64,000 bases of DNA from Clostridioides mangenotii TR (GCF_000498755.1 NZ_AXUS01000002.1:62001-126000), one strand, 5' to 3'; shown: positions 18,721 to 27,018, counted from the stretch's first letter. Notes: generated by a model from the letters alone, not told the origin. Numbers and translations: made by a program.

Positions 18721-19650
18721 TTATTTGTTTGTTAATTTTAAAATATCGTTTACAAAAATATCAAGCTGTGCACTCATAGAATAAATATCCATATAGTAGT
18801 ATAATTCTGCGCTAGTTGTTATAACTCTACCTTCTTTTACAGCTTTTATATTATTCCAAAGACCATTATCTTTTAAATTATCTTCTTTAGCCCAAGCCGA
18901 CTTAATTATGTAATCACCACAATATTCAGGTAAAGCTTCTAATGATAGCTCTATATATTGATCTCCGTCTATTATATTTTTTTCTATCAAATCTGGAGCT
19001 TTTAAATCCAGATAATCGTAGAATATCTCTCCGCCTCTACCCCATCTATTACCGAACACCCATACTTTTCCGGAATTGTTCTCTAACAAAGTAAAAGTTT
19101 TATCCATTACATCTGCTTTTTCTAACTTCTTTTTGCTATCTTCTATTTTCTTGTCAAAATCTTTGAGTACTTTCTTAGCCTCATCCTGCTTTCCAACTAC
19201 CTCACCTATAAGAGTCAATCTCTCTTCCGCAGTAATCTCAGTGAATGGAATAAAGATTGTAGGTGCTATTTTATGGAATTTTTCATAATCCTCTTCGCTA
19301 ATTACTATTATTAAATCTGGATCAAGTGCCATTAATTCTTCTGGCTCCCATTTTTCAATTTTAGTAACATCTTTAAGTTCTTCTTCAAAAGCTGTTTCAC
19401 CCTCCATAAAGGAACTTGCCATAGGTTTTATGCCCAATGCAAGTAGGTCTCCTTGAAAATAATTTATAATTATTCTTTTAGGATTTGCAGGTACTTCTAT
19501 ATCTCCCTTAACTGTTTTTACAATTCTGGTTTTAGAAGTATCCTCCGATTTTTCATCTATATTACTACTCTTCGAACAACCAATTGCCATTATTGAAAAT
19601 ACAAAAACCATACACGCAACAATTAGTACTTTAAATTTTTTGATATTCAT
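18721..19650 (-). CDS. Siderophore-binding lipoprotein, paralog 1 of 3
   Basis: 309 residues; lipobox AIGC at about 22-25; binding-fold blocks GDLLALGIKPMASSFMEGET, FGNRWGRGGEIFYDYLDL and DIYSMSAQLDIFVNDIL. This is the first gene of the operon, nearest the Fur-like box at 19760-19778. It has diverged more than the other two, with WGRGG in place of YGRGG and different residues around the ligand cleft. CGGAGG precedes the ATG. Confidence 0.9.
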   Translation of the reverse strand: MNIKKFKVLIVACMVFVFSIMAIGCSKSSNIDEKSEDTSKTRIVKTVKGDIEVPANPKRIIINYFQGDLLALGIKPMASSFMEGETAFEEELKDVTKIEKWEPEELMALDPDLIIVISEEDYEKFHKIAPTIFIPFTEITAEERLTLIGEVVGKQDEAKKVLKDFDKKIEDSKKKLEKADVMDKTFTLLENNSGKVWVFGNRWGRGGEIFYDYLDLKAPDLIEKNIIDGDQYIELSLEALPEYCGDYIIKSAWAKEDNLKDNGLWNNIKAVKEGRVITTSAELYYYMDIYSMSAQLDIFVNDILKLTNK

Positions 19651-19759
19651 TTTTTCCTCCGTTTTTATATAATATAAAATAAATTCATAATTAATCTTTG
19701 AATTACATTAGCTAGCTATAATCTATTCATGAGTATTATATCAATATACTTTTTCAACT

Positions 19760-19778
19760 GTCAATAATTATCATTTGC
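19760..19778 (-). promoter_or_regulatory. Fur-like box upstream of the triple binding-protein operon
   Basis: On the minus strand GCAAATGATAATTATTGAC matches about 14 of 19 Fur consensus positions, with the core AATGATAAT intact. It lies about 110 bp upstream of the first lipoprotein gene and about 210 bp upstream of the divergent AraC gene, so it could serve both. Confidence 0.55.
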
Positions 19779-19988
19779 ATTTCATAAGGTTATAAATCTG
19801 ATAATCCCAATCGAATTCAAGTATTTTCAATGCTTAACGAGTATTTCAACTTTGATTATAGTGTAGTATTGGTACATAATTATACCGTTTTGGATCATTA
19901 GAGATATTGTTTAAAAAATATTAATATGTTAACATGTGGATATAATTATATGATTTCTTACACAATAGTTTATGAAAGGGTTAAATTT

Positions 19989-20951
19989 ATGAGTATAGAT
20001 AAAAAAACAGCTGAATTGATCGAGGACTTTGCATTACAATTAAATTGCAAGAAATCTGAATACGGTAATGGAAGTGTCTATAGATTTCCTAAAGAAAATG
20101 GAGATAGTTGGTTTGTAGAAGTAAATCCATATGATGGGTTAATATTTAGCGATGCTTATTTTACACTACTTAAGCCATTTACTTATATTTACAATGTCCC
20201 AGAAAATCATATATTGATGTGCTCTTTATATAGCGGAAATATAACTATTATTGAAAATGGAAAAAAAACAAGACATTTATACCAAGGCATACATCTTTTG
20301 ATTAATAGAGGTAAAGAGCTTAAAATAATTATCGGTGCAGATAAACCTGTATGGTATACATTTTCCCTGTTAAAAGAAGATTTTATGTTGAAAAATATGA
20401 ACGACTTTTCGCATTATTTATCCGACAATTTAGTTATAAATCCAAATCATTACAACACACCTGAATTGCTAATGATCTTTGAACAGTTAAAATACGCCAT
20501 TAGAAGATCTGATCTTCCATTTGTTTACTATTTAGGTAAGATGTATGAAATATTCTCAATAATTGCACGAAATTTAAAAAATGAAAATTTCTTAAATATA
20601 TCCCGTCACAACCACTTAAGCTATCAAAATATGCAGTTTATATGGCTATTAAAAGATGAGATAGATAAAAATATTTTAAATCCACCTACATTAGAAGAAA
20701 TGAAAAGTCTTACTGAAATGAGCGAGTCAAAACTAAGAAGATGCTTTAAAGCAACTTATGACAAAACAATTCATGAGTATATTAGACATAAAAAAATGGA
20801 ACAAGCTCTTAGATTTTTATCTCACGACGATATGAGTATACACAATATCTCGACAACTTTAGGATATGAAAGTGCAAGCAAGTTTTCTGCAGCATTTAAA
20901 AAAGTTTATGGTATTACACCTAGCTCATTTAGAAAATCCTTTGATTTATAA
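19989..20951 (+). CDS. AraC family regulator with cupin-like N-terminus
   Basis: About 320 residues starting at the ATG at 19989 (MSIDKKTAEL), chosen because GAAAGGG lies 8 bases upstream; a longer frame from 19926 lacks one. The C-terminal HTH pair is clear: PTLEEMKSLTEMSESKLRRCFKATYDKTIHEYI, then SIHNISTTLGYESASKFSAAFKKVYGITPSSFRKS. The N-terminal about 200 residues are not PchR-like, unlike the two other AraC proteins here. It is divergent from the siderophore operon at 19650 and so is the natural candidate for its activator, as Btr is for Bacillus siderophore genes. That function is inferred. Confidence 0.82.
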   Translation: MSIDKKTAELIEDFALQLNCKKSEYGNGSVYRFPKENGDSWFVEVNPYDGLIFSDAYFTLLKPFTYIYNVPENHILMCSLYSGNITIIENGKKTRHLYQGIHLLINRGKELKIIIGADKPVWYTFSLLKEDFMLKNMNDFSHYLSDNLVINPNHYNTPELLMIFEQLKYAIRRSDLPFVYYLGKMYEIFSIIARNLKNENFLNISRHNHLSYQNMQFIWLLKDEIDKNILNPPTLEEMKSLTEMSESKLRRCFKATYDKTIHEYIRHKKMEQALRFLSHDDMSIHNISTTLGYESASKFSAAFKKVYGITPSSFRKSFDL

Positions 20952-20979
20952 TTAATTATATAAACACAACAAGTATTTT

Positions 20980-22023
20980 CTAAATATCTCTGGTTAACTT
21001 AATTGAATCCGTTTTGTATTGGAGAGGTGTTATATTAAATTCCTTTTTAAAAGCGTAGCAGAAATTACTAGGATTTGAATAACCTATATCCAAAGCTATT
21101 TCGCTAATAGTTTTATCTGTATCCAACAATAATATAGATGCGCGTTGTAAGCTCATTTTCCTATGATATCTAAAAATTGTTTCACCATATATAGCTTTAA
21201 AACCTTTAACAATCTTGTTTTTATTAATTGCTAGTTGCTTTGAAATTATATCTATCGTTGGTAGCTCATATAAATTTTCCATTAAAATCGCTGGAATCTT
21301 TTTTATCTGACTAATTTCAAATTCATCCAACTGCACTTGGTCTGTTTCATAAGTATCCAAAATTTCATAAGATGCTATTTTTGACAATAATTCCATAACT
21401 TTGCTCTCTAAAAATAAAACTTTAGATCTATGAGGTAACTTACAATTAAATATCTGTAAAAATATATTAGAAAGTTCTGGTGAAACTTTGATACCTCGAT
21501 AGTATTTGTTTCTTAGATCATTTTCCAATTTTTCTATGGTATCTTCCCATAATTTTATTCCACTACTTCCAAAATACGATGAAATAGCTGATTTGTCAGT
21601 AGTTATAGAAATCCCTTGGTATTTCTGACCAGCAAAATTAATTACCTTTCCACAAGTTTCACGTGAAGTTGAGATAGAGATATCATTTGAATATAAACAT
21701 GTATCTCCTACTTTATCTTCACTAAATTTTAGACATCCATCAACACAGTATTCTATTTCAAAATATTCATCAGACAAGTCAAACTCAGTAATCATATCGT
21801 GATTGAATATTGTATCGTATATTACAAGCATTACATTGTCCATCAAGTTATAAAATTTGATTGATCCTTTTCCATACTCCTGCTTTATATCATATATTAC
21901 TTCTTTTTCATTATCGATAAATTTAGAATCTCGTATTGTAGAAAATTGTGAACGCATTGATGAATATTGCATGAGCATTGATGAACATTCATCTTTTGTA
22001 TTTATTTTAAATTTATGTGTCAT
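20980..22023 (-). CDS. AraC family regulator, PchR-like, with a Fur-like box
   Basis: 347 residues. C-terminal HTH region: PTIDIISKQLAINKNKIVKGFKAIYGETIFRYHRKMS, then TISEIALDIGYSNPSNFCYAFKKEFNITPLQYK. The N-terminal region (EIEYCVDGCLKFSED, SNDISISTSRETCG, KYQGISITTDKSAI) parallels the regulator at 6487, so the two are paralogs of the PchR type that respond to ferric siderophore. AAAGGGGGT precedes the ATG. It converges with the AraC gene at 19989, with only 28 bp between stops. Its target is likely one of the two siderophore operons. Confidence 0.85.
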   Translation of the reverse strand: MTHKFKINTKDECSSMLMQYSSMRSQFSTIRDSKFIDNEKEVIYDIKQEYGKGSIKFYNLMDNVMLVIYDTIFNHDMITEFDLSDEYFEIEYCVDGCLKFSEDKVGDTCLYSNDISISTSRETCGKVINFAGQKYQGISITTDKSAISSYFGSSGIKLWEDTIEKLENDLRNKYYRGIKVSPELSNIFLQIFNCKLPHRSKVLFLESKVMELLSKIASYEILDTYETDQVQLDEFEISQIKKIPAILMENLYELPTIDIISKQLAINKNKIVKGFKAIYGETIFRYHRKMSLQRASILLLDTDKTISEIALDIGYSNPSNFCYAFKKEFNITPLQYKTDSIKLTRDI

Positions 22024-22072
22024 TGCTAAACCCCCTTTCCTATATTGTTTTTATCATTTAGATGAAATTATT

Positions 22073-22091
22073 GATAATGTAATTCATTGTC
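22073..22091 (-). promoter_or_regulatory. Fur-like box upstream of the PchR-like regulator
   Basis: GATAATGTAATTCATTGTC matches 15 of 19 consensus positions, about 50-70 bp upstream of the regulator's ATG. Regulation by iron is inferred. Confidence 0.6.
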
Positions 22092-22227
22092 ATTTACTTA
22101 ATTATATTTCTTTTCATTTATATTATCAATCTCTTTTTATCCTTTTATGTTAGTTCAATCTTTTTAAGTAGGGAAAAAAATTAAAGGAAATAAATAAGAA
22201 TCTAAAACTAACATAATAGTAAAAATT

Positions 22228-22263
22228 AAAAAGCGCATACAAAACAAAATGTTTTATATGCGC
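22228..22263 (-). terminator. Terminator of the DUF134/NifX-like operon
   Basis: GCGCATA-C-AAAACA pairs with TGTTTT-A-TATGCGC around AAA. The minus strand then reads CTTTTTAATTTT. It lies 24 bp after the NifX-like stop codon. Confidence 0.85.
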
Positions 22264-22286
22264 AATTAAATTATCGGATCTTAATA

Positions 22287-22754
22287 CTATTCGTGGTGCC
22301 CGCCACATTGTCCATGATCTTTATTACCACCACATTTTCCGTGTTCTCCATGTCCCCCACACTTTCCGTGCTTTTCGTGTTTACTTCCTTCTCCGTGTCC
22401 TCCACATTTATCATGATCACCGTGACCGCAACAAGATTTCTCTTGTGATTTAAGATTTCCCGCTAGATACTCTTTAACAGCAGTCTTAACACTCCCGCTT
22501 GCTCCAACAATCATTTCGATTCCCTTTTCGTTTAATAATCTTGTAGCTCCTTCTCCTATATGAGAAGCTATAACAACATTTACACCCATATTTCCTAAAA
22601 ATTCAGGTATAAATCCTTTTTTATGTCCAGGATTTTTTATAGTCTCTTCCTTAACTATTTCATTTGCATCTGTATCAAATACCATAAATTCTTCACAATG
22701 ACCAAAGTGATTATCAATCACTGATTCTTTACTTGCAATAGCTATCTTTTTCAT
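22287..22754 (-). CDS. NifX/NifB-domain (dinitrogenase iron-molybdenum cofactor) protein with metal-binding tail
   Basis: 155 residues. Residues 1-105 are a Nitro_FeMo-Co domain (MKKIAIASKESVIDNHFGHCEEFMVFD, then GVNVVIASHIGEGATRLLNEKGIEMIVGASG). The last about 50 residues are a Cys/His/Gly tail with repeats of HGKCGGHG, giving six or more CGG or CCG motifs that could bind Fe, Ni, Zn or Fe-S clusters. Proteins of this family carry or scaffold metal cofactors outside nitrogen fixation too; no nif genes are present here. It lies in an operon with DUF134 (51 bp apart) and is probably controlled by it. AGGAGG precedes the ATG. Confidence 0.85.
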   Translation of the reverse strand: MKKIAIASKESVIDNHFGHCEEFMVFDTDANEIVKEETIKNPGHKKGFIPEFLGNMGVNVVIASHIGEGATRLLNEKGIEMIVGASGSVKTAVKEYLAGNLKSQEKSCCGHGDHDKCGGHGEGSKHEKHGKCGGHGEHGKCGGNKDHGQCGGHHE

Positions 22755-22804
22755 TTTAATTCCTCCAATATTTTTTTATTATTTTAATAAATCAACTTCA
22801 TTTG

Positions 22805-23167
22805 TTATTTGCCACACTCTTTGTCATGCCTGCATCTTCTTCTGCAACAACCTTTTCCACACCCATCGTCAGTATCACAGAGCGTATACTCTCCACCTTC
22901 AATCCAAAGCACTTTTCCATTTACTAATGAATCTGCTAATTTTTTTCTGGCTTCAATATATATTCCCTGAACAGTAGTTCTCGCAATGCCCATCTGTTTA
23001 GAAGATTCTTCTTGGTTTAAACCCTCAAGATCAATAAGTCTTATCGTCTCGTATTCATCTACTGTCATCTTAATAAAGTGTTCATCATTTATTGTCTTGT
23101 CTAATGGTCCAAATTTTATGTAATTTGGGAGACAACATACTTTTCTCCACTTTCTCGGTCTAGGCAT
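22805..23167 (-). CDS. DUF134 family DNA-binding protein
   Basis: 120 residues from ATG 23167 ([14 protein letters not shown]), the family's usual N-terminus; GGGAGGAT lies 5 bases upstream. A longer frame from 23188 lacks such a site. A sigma-70-like HTH occupies about residues 35-85 ([47 protein letters not shown]). The C-terminus has a Cys-rich cluster ([24 protein letters not shown]) suited to a metal or Fe-S centre, so it may be a metal-sensing regulator. It sits upstream of the NifX-like gene and downstream of the palindromic operators at 23195-23254, which is consistent with autorepression. Confidence 0.85.
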   Translation of the reverse strand: MPRPRKWRKVCCLPNYIKFGPLDKTINDEHFIKMTVDEYETIRLIDLEGLNQEESSKQMGIARTTVQGIYIEARKKLADSLVNGKVLWIEGGEYTLCDTDDGCGKGCCRRRCRHDKECGK

Positions 23168-23194
23168 ACTATCCTCCCTTTTCATCACAAAAAT

Positions 23195-23254
23195 AAGTTA
23201 TTGACATATGTCATAATTAATTCTATCTCTATTGATGACATATGTCAATAACTT
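23195..23254 (-). promoter_or_regulatory. Double-palindrome operator over the DUF134 promoter
   Basis: Two copies of the 12-bp perfect palindrome TGACATATGTCA (23202-23213 and 23236-23247) sit inside 20-bp arms (23195-23214 and 23235-23254) that are exact inverted repeats of each other. Centre-to-centre distance is 34 bp. One copy overlaps the -35, the other the predicted start of transcription. Confidence 0.75.
23220..23248 (-). promoter_or_regulatory. Sigma-70 type promoter of the DUF134 operon
   Basis: On the minus strand TTGACA (23248-23243), 17-base spacer, TAGAAT (23225-23220). The -35 lies in the upstream palindrome. Confidence 0.7.
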
Positions 23255-23285
23255 TATTAAATATATTAAAATATATTTGTGTAAA

Positions 23286-23323
23286 TTATATTATTACAGC
23301 ACTATAATATTGTAATAATATAA
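23286..23323. repeat. 12-bp perfect inverted repeat
   Basis: TTATATTATTAC and GTAATAATATAA flank 14 bases between the activase terminator and the DUF134 promoter. Role unknown; it could be an upstream operator. Confidence 0.5.
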
Positions 23324-23330
23324 TTTCATA

Positions 23331-23398
23331 AAAAAGACCACTAGACTTTATTAATAATTGTACATGCCTTATTAATCGGTTAGTTTAGCGGCCTTTTT
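23331..23398 (-). terminator. Terminator of the glycyl-radical operon
   Basis: AAAAAG-A-CC-A-CTA-G-ACT pairs with AGT-T-TAG-C-GG-C-CTTTTT across a structured loop, 26 bp past the activase stop. The minus strand ends in a T-run. Confidence 0.7.
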
Positions 23399-23423
23399 AT
23401 AATGTTGATATTTCTTTATTCAA

Positions 23424-24329
23424 TTATTTATAGCTTACTATTTCTACTCCTTCTCCTTCAATAATCTTGATTAGCTCTTCAAGATATTCTTGAGACGGCC
23501 TTTTAAATTCTTCTGTTGGCTTATCTAATCCGAGCGCTTCATATTTTCCGTCTCCAAAGGAATGGTATGGTAGTAATTCTATTTTTGGTCCTGTAATGTT
23601 TTCTTTGACATACTTAGCTGTTTTTTTGATATTTTGAAAGTCTGAATTTACTCCGTCAATCACTGGAATTCTTACTACTATAGGTACTTCCAACTCATTT
23701 ATTTTTGCTATGTTTTTTAAAATTTTACTGTTTCCTACGCCTGTGAAATTTCTGTGCTTAACTTCATCCATATGCTTAATATCTATAAATATCAAATCTA
23801 ATTTTGTCAGTATATCTTTCACTTTCTCAAATTCAAAGTATCCACATGTCTCTATCGCCATTTGAATTGCTTTATCATAGAGTTCATTTACTAGCTCTCT
23901 GAGTAAATCTTCTTGTAATGTGGCTTCTCCTCCTGAAAAAGTTACTCCGCCATTTGAATAGCTGTAAAATATTTTTTGCTTTTCTATAGCTATAATTATA
24001 TCTTTAACAGTGTATTTATAAATTAAATTTTTTCTGCTCTTTGTTGGGCAAACCTCTGAACAATTGCCACATGCCTTGCACTTATCTCTATTAATTTGCT
24101 CGTTTAAATTTATTCCTACGCCGTATACACATGAGTCAGTACACCTACCGCAGTTTACACATGTCTTTTCGTAATATGCAATCTTGTTAGAGTAAGTATG
24201 ACTCTCTGGATTTGAACACCAACTGCATCTTAGAGGACAACCAGCGAAAAATATATTTGTCCTTATTCCATCGCCATCATTAACAGAAAGATTCTGTGGT
24301 TCCATAATATATCCACTAATATTTTTCAT
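23424..24329 (-). CDS. Glycyl-radical enzyme activating enzyme (radical SAM)
   Basis: 301 residues. The radical SAM cluster motif is FFAGCPLRCSWCSNPES (Cys at about 31, 35, 38). It is followed by an inserted two-cluster ferredoxin domain (CVNCGRCTDSCVYGVGIN... CKACGNCSEVCPTKS, about 56-95), typical of activases of glycerol-dehydratase- and decarboxylase-type glycyl-radical enzymes rather than PFL itself. GGVTFSGGEATLQ and IDIKHMD are the SAM-binding and activase family blocks. It abstracts hydrogen from the glycine in the partner enzyme encoded just upstream (30 bp gap). AGGAGA precedes the ATG. Confidence 0.92.
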   Translation of the reverse strand: MKNISGYIMEPQNLSVNDGDGIRTNIFFAGCPLRCSWCSNPESHTYSNKIAYYEKTCVNCGRCTDSCVYGVGINLNEQINRDKCKACGNCSEVCPTKSRKNLIYKYTVKDIIIAIEKQKIFYSYSNGGVTFSGGEATLQEDLLRELVNELYDKAIQMAIETCGYFEFEKVKDILTKLDLIFIDIKHMDEVKHRNFTGVGNSKILKNIAKINELEVPIVVRIPVIDGVNSDFQNIKKTAKYVKENITGPKIELLPYHSFGDGKYEALGLDKPTEEFKRPSQEYLEELIKIIEGEGVEIVSYK

Positions 24330-24359
24330 ACTACTTTCTCCTATAAACTTACTTTTATT

Positions 24360-24881
24360 TTAGTAGTTTTCATGAGCTGTTCTCGCTATTATCGCGTCCT
24401 GCATAGATTTTGATAAGTTTACAAATTGAGTACTGTATCCAGCAACTCTAACTAGTAAGTCTTTATAATCTTCAGGCTTCTCTTGAGCTTTACGAAGTAC
24501 TTCAGTAGAAATAGTATTGAACTGAACGTGGAAAGCTCCTAATGAAAAGAACGACTGTATCATCGCCCCTAAATTACTTTGTCCCCTCTTCGTCTTAACC
24601 AAATCCTCATTTAATCTAAGGTTCAGTAGAGTTCCTCCAGAGTGAACATCTTGATTAAGTTTTGCAGCTGATCTCATCGCAGCTAGAGGTGTAGATGTAT
24701 CTGATCCTGCAAATGGGGATACCCCTTCAGATAAGGGCTCTTTAGATCTTCTTCCACAAGGTGTAGCTCCTACAACCTTACCAGCTGGGAGATAATTTGA
24801 AATTCCCATAAATGCAGTATTGAAATTATTACCGTTTATATCTGTATACTTGTGACCTTCTCTATAGTAATGATTCGCCAT
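24360..24881 (-). CDS. Glycyl-radical enzyme, C-terminal part with the radical glycine (frameshifted)
   Basis: Carries the glycyl-radical loop LLVRVAGYSTQFVNLSKSMQDAII; the radical Gly is residue 148 of this frame (codon about 24440-24438). The ATG at 24881 is internal; the frame stays open back to about 24925 and reads YGNDIDYVDDIAIKMANHYY, which joins the N-terminal part at 24908. One base is missing near 24924-24925 (CCGAATACGG, expected CCGAAATACGG). With one added base the enzyme would be about 789 residues. As written neither half can be active, because the active-site Cys and the Gly lie on different chains. Confidence 0.85.
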   Translation of the reverse strand: MANHYYREGHKYTDINGNNFNTAFMGISNYLPAGKVVGATPCGRRSKEPLSEGVSPFAGSDTSTPLAAMRSAAKLNQDVHSGGTLLNLRLNEDLVKTKRGQSNLGAMIQSFFSLGAFHVQFNTISTEVLRKAQEKPEDYKDLLVRVAGYSTQFVNLSKSMQDAIIARTAHENY

Positions 24882-24907
24882 TTTTATTGCAATATCATCT
24901 ACATAAT

Positions 24908-26728
24908 CTATATCATTTCCGTATTCGGTACGTTTAACGCAAGTTGTCTCAACTCATCATACCCTTCCCAGTTGGCATCCAGTGCTTTTACAATAGTCTC
25001 CATTGTAGTAACTCCATCATCAAATACGAGCTTTTTAATAACAGCTAGTGAATTTGTAGTAACAGCAAGGCCTATACCTGTTAAAACTGGCCCGAGGTTG
25101 TATTTTGCACCTGCATCCACTAGATCTTTTCCTTTTGTCATGCAGTCTTCTATACATGATGATAAAAACGGTCTCGGTACCATCTCTTTATGAAGTCTTT
25201 GTGCTACTAATGTCGCTATTATTGAATGCTCTATTAAATTGTCGAATTGCTTATAAAAAGCTTCTTCAACTTCTTCATAAGATACAAAACTCTCTGGATT
25301 TTTTTCATCTAGGCCTATTTTATCACCAGAGATCCTACTTTTACCTTTGTTTAACGCAAATTCCAGGGCTGCTGTGAAGTTTATATTTACAGCTGATGTC
25401 CACTCACCTGTTTTTCTAAAATGGGGAACTACACATCCGCAATTGTTCCAATCCCTTGCATCTTCTGGATCGTATCCTGCATTTATAAGCATTTGATATC
25501 CTGCACTGTCACTATGAATAGCAGGGAATCCAGTTCCTTTACTAACTAAATGTGTAACTGAATCTAAAAATTCACTAGGACAATCCTGATGAACTCTTAC
25601 ACTCAAACCAGGTTGATGAGCTTTTACTCTTTCCGTAGCATTTAAGCAAAAATAAGTCACATCATTAGTTGCATCTTTTCCTTCTCTTGTTTTCCCACCA
25701 ACTGTCAGGTTTTGGAATTGGTTGTATCCAGCGAAGAAGTCAGCAGTGTTTGCCGATATAGTCCAAACCCACTCCGACAACTTTAACCAAAGAGAGTCCA
25801 CAAGTTCTTGTGCTTTCTCTTTAGTTATAAACCCTTTTTCTAGATCAGCTTTGTAATAAGGATACATATATTGGTCAAATCTGCCTGGATTAAGTGCAAG
25901 TGGATTTTCTGAAATTATACCACCAACCTGTGTAAACCACATGAATTGAATAGCTTCGTAAAAAGTCCCCGGTGGATTTTTAGGCACTACATCACAGATC
26001 TCACCGATTATTAACAATTCATTTCTTCTAGCACTGTCGGTTTCTACATCAGCCATCTCTCTTGCTTTAGCCGCATACCTATTAGCAAATGTTATAATCC
26101 CTTCAGAAGTTATTATAATAGACTCATAAAACTCTTTCTTTTCCATATCTTCCGCTGAAGTTATAGATAGATTATCTATATTCTCTTCAGCTTCTTTTAT
26201 GATGCCTCCAAAACCTTTTTTAAAAAGCACGTCTTGGTAATCTGGAGTAATTTCACCAACGGCTTGTCTCCACTTTGAGTCGTTATCTACAAAACCTGTA
26301 TCTACTGCTACCTTCGCAGTATCCTCAGGTAAACGAGATAAAAATGCTTCTTCTAGAGATTTTCCTTCCCAGTATGGGAATATATTTTTTCTTACATAAG
26401 CTCTTTGTTCATCAGTCATTATATATGGATCTTGAACTCTTTTATCAAAGTTATCCATTTCTCTATCTACCCACGTCCAAGAAAATTCAGGCGTTAGGAT
26501 TCCACACTTTCTAAATTCACCAATAGCACCTACGATAAGCTCTCCATCAAAAATATTTATATTGAGTTGCTCACAAGTATCTCTAAATGCCTTTGCTCTT
26601 CTTATTGCTATTGATTGGCCTTCTGTCTTTTTATGAGATTCTGTCCATATTCTAGCTCTCTCATAGGAAATAGCTGGTTTAGAGTTGATGTAATTCTGTC
26701 TTGTTGACTCAATTCTTTCTGTGATCAT
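24908..26728 (-). CDS. Glycyl-radical enzyme, N-terminal part with a C-V-V active site (frameshifted)
   Basis: 606 residues of the PFL-like barrel. N-terminal ISYERARIWTESHKKTEGQS and DGELIVGAIGE are typical of the dehydratase/decarboxylase branch. The active-site loop reads NNCGCVVPHFRKTGEWTS with the thiyl Cys at residue 432. Dehydratases and 4-hydroxyphenylacetate decarboxylase carry Cys-x-Glu here; PFL has Cys-Cys. The local pattern P..K.G..WTS..N resembles arylacetate decarboxylases, so a decarboxylase-like function is possible, but the missing Glu makes this uncertain. Frameshift at about 24925 cuts off the glycine loop. AAGGGGAT precedes the ATG. Confidence 0.85.
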   Translation of the reverse strand: MITERIESTRQNYINSKPAISYERARIWTESHKKTEGQSIAIRRAKAFRDTCEQLNINIFDGELIVGAIGEFRKCGILTPEFSWTWVDREMDNFDKRVQDPYIMTDEQRAYVRKNIFPYWEGKSLEEAFLSRLPEDTAKVAVDTGFVDNDSKWRQAVGEITPDYQDVLFKKGFGGIIKEAEENIDNLSITSAEDMEKKEFYESIIITSEGIITFANRYAAKAREMADVETDSARRNELLIIGEICDVVPKNPPGTFYEAIQFMWFTQVGGIISENPLALNPGRFDQYMYPYYKADLEKGFITKEKAQELVDSLWLKLSEWVWTISANTADFFAGYNQFQNLTVGGKTREGKDATNDVTYFCLNATERVKAHQPGLSVRVHQDCPSEFLDSVTHLVSKGTGFPAIHSDSAGYQMLINAGYDPEDARDWNNCGCVVPHFRKTGEWTSAVNINFTAALEFALNKGKSRISGDKIGLDEKNPESFVSYEEVEEAFYKQFDNLIEHSIIATLVAQRLHKEMVPRPFLSSCIEDCMTKGKDLVDAGAKYNLGPVLTGIGLAVTTNSLAVIKKLVFDDGVTTMETIVKALDANWEGYDELRQLALNVPNTEMI

Positions 26729-26769
26729 AATTATCCCCTTTCAAACGTAATATATTTTTATTATATTTT

Positions 26770-26785
26770 GTACGATATATCGTAC
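26770..26785. promoter_or_regulatory. 16-bp perfect palindrome upstream of the glycyl-radical enzyme
   Basis: GTACGATATATCGTAC, 42-57 bp upstream of the ATG, near the expected start of transcription. TetR- or MarR-size operator; no regulator gene is adjacent, so the cognate factor is unknown. Confidence 0.55.
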
Positions 26786-26868
26786 GTTTATAGCATTTAT
26801 AATATCTACTGTATTTAACTATATTCTTTGAAAAACTTCACGTTTTACGATTACTGTATTACTCTTTT

Positions 26869-26904
26869 GTGCATTATATTATATAAATGTATAATATAAT
26901 GCAC
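26869..26904. promoter_or_regulatory. 15-bp perfect inverted repeat
   Basis: GTGCATTATATTATA and TATAATATAATGCAC flank the 6 bases TAAATG, about 140-175 bp upstream of the glycyl-radical enzyme. No T-tract follows closely, so an operator is likelier than a terminator. Confidence 0.5.
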
Positions 26905-26970
26905 TTTGTATAAAGAATATCATCACACATATTAAATGTCAATACAGATTTAGTTTTCAAAACAAAAAAA

Positions 26971-27012
26971 CCCTTAAAGTAGTTTAACTAATCTTTTAGT
27001 CTACTTTAAGGG
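26971..27012 (-). terminator. Terminator of the hcp-hemerythrin operon
   Basis: CCCTTAAAGTAG pairs with CTACTTTAAGGG across a loop holding a second small stem (ACTAA/TTAGT). The minus strand continues with seven T. It starts a few bases after the hemerythrin stop. Confidence 0.9.
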
Positions 27013-27018
27013 GAGTTA

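Noticed and set aside
22287-23167. Nitrogenase-linked cofactor genes
   Set aside because: NifX-like domain only; no nifH, nifD, nifK or nifB in the window.
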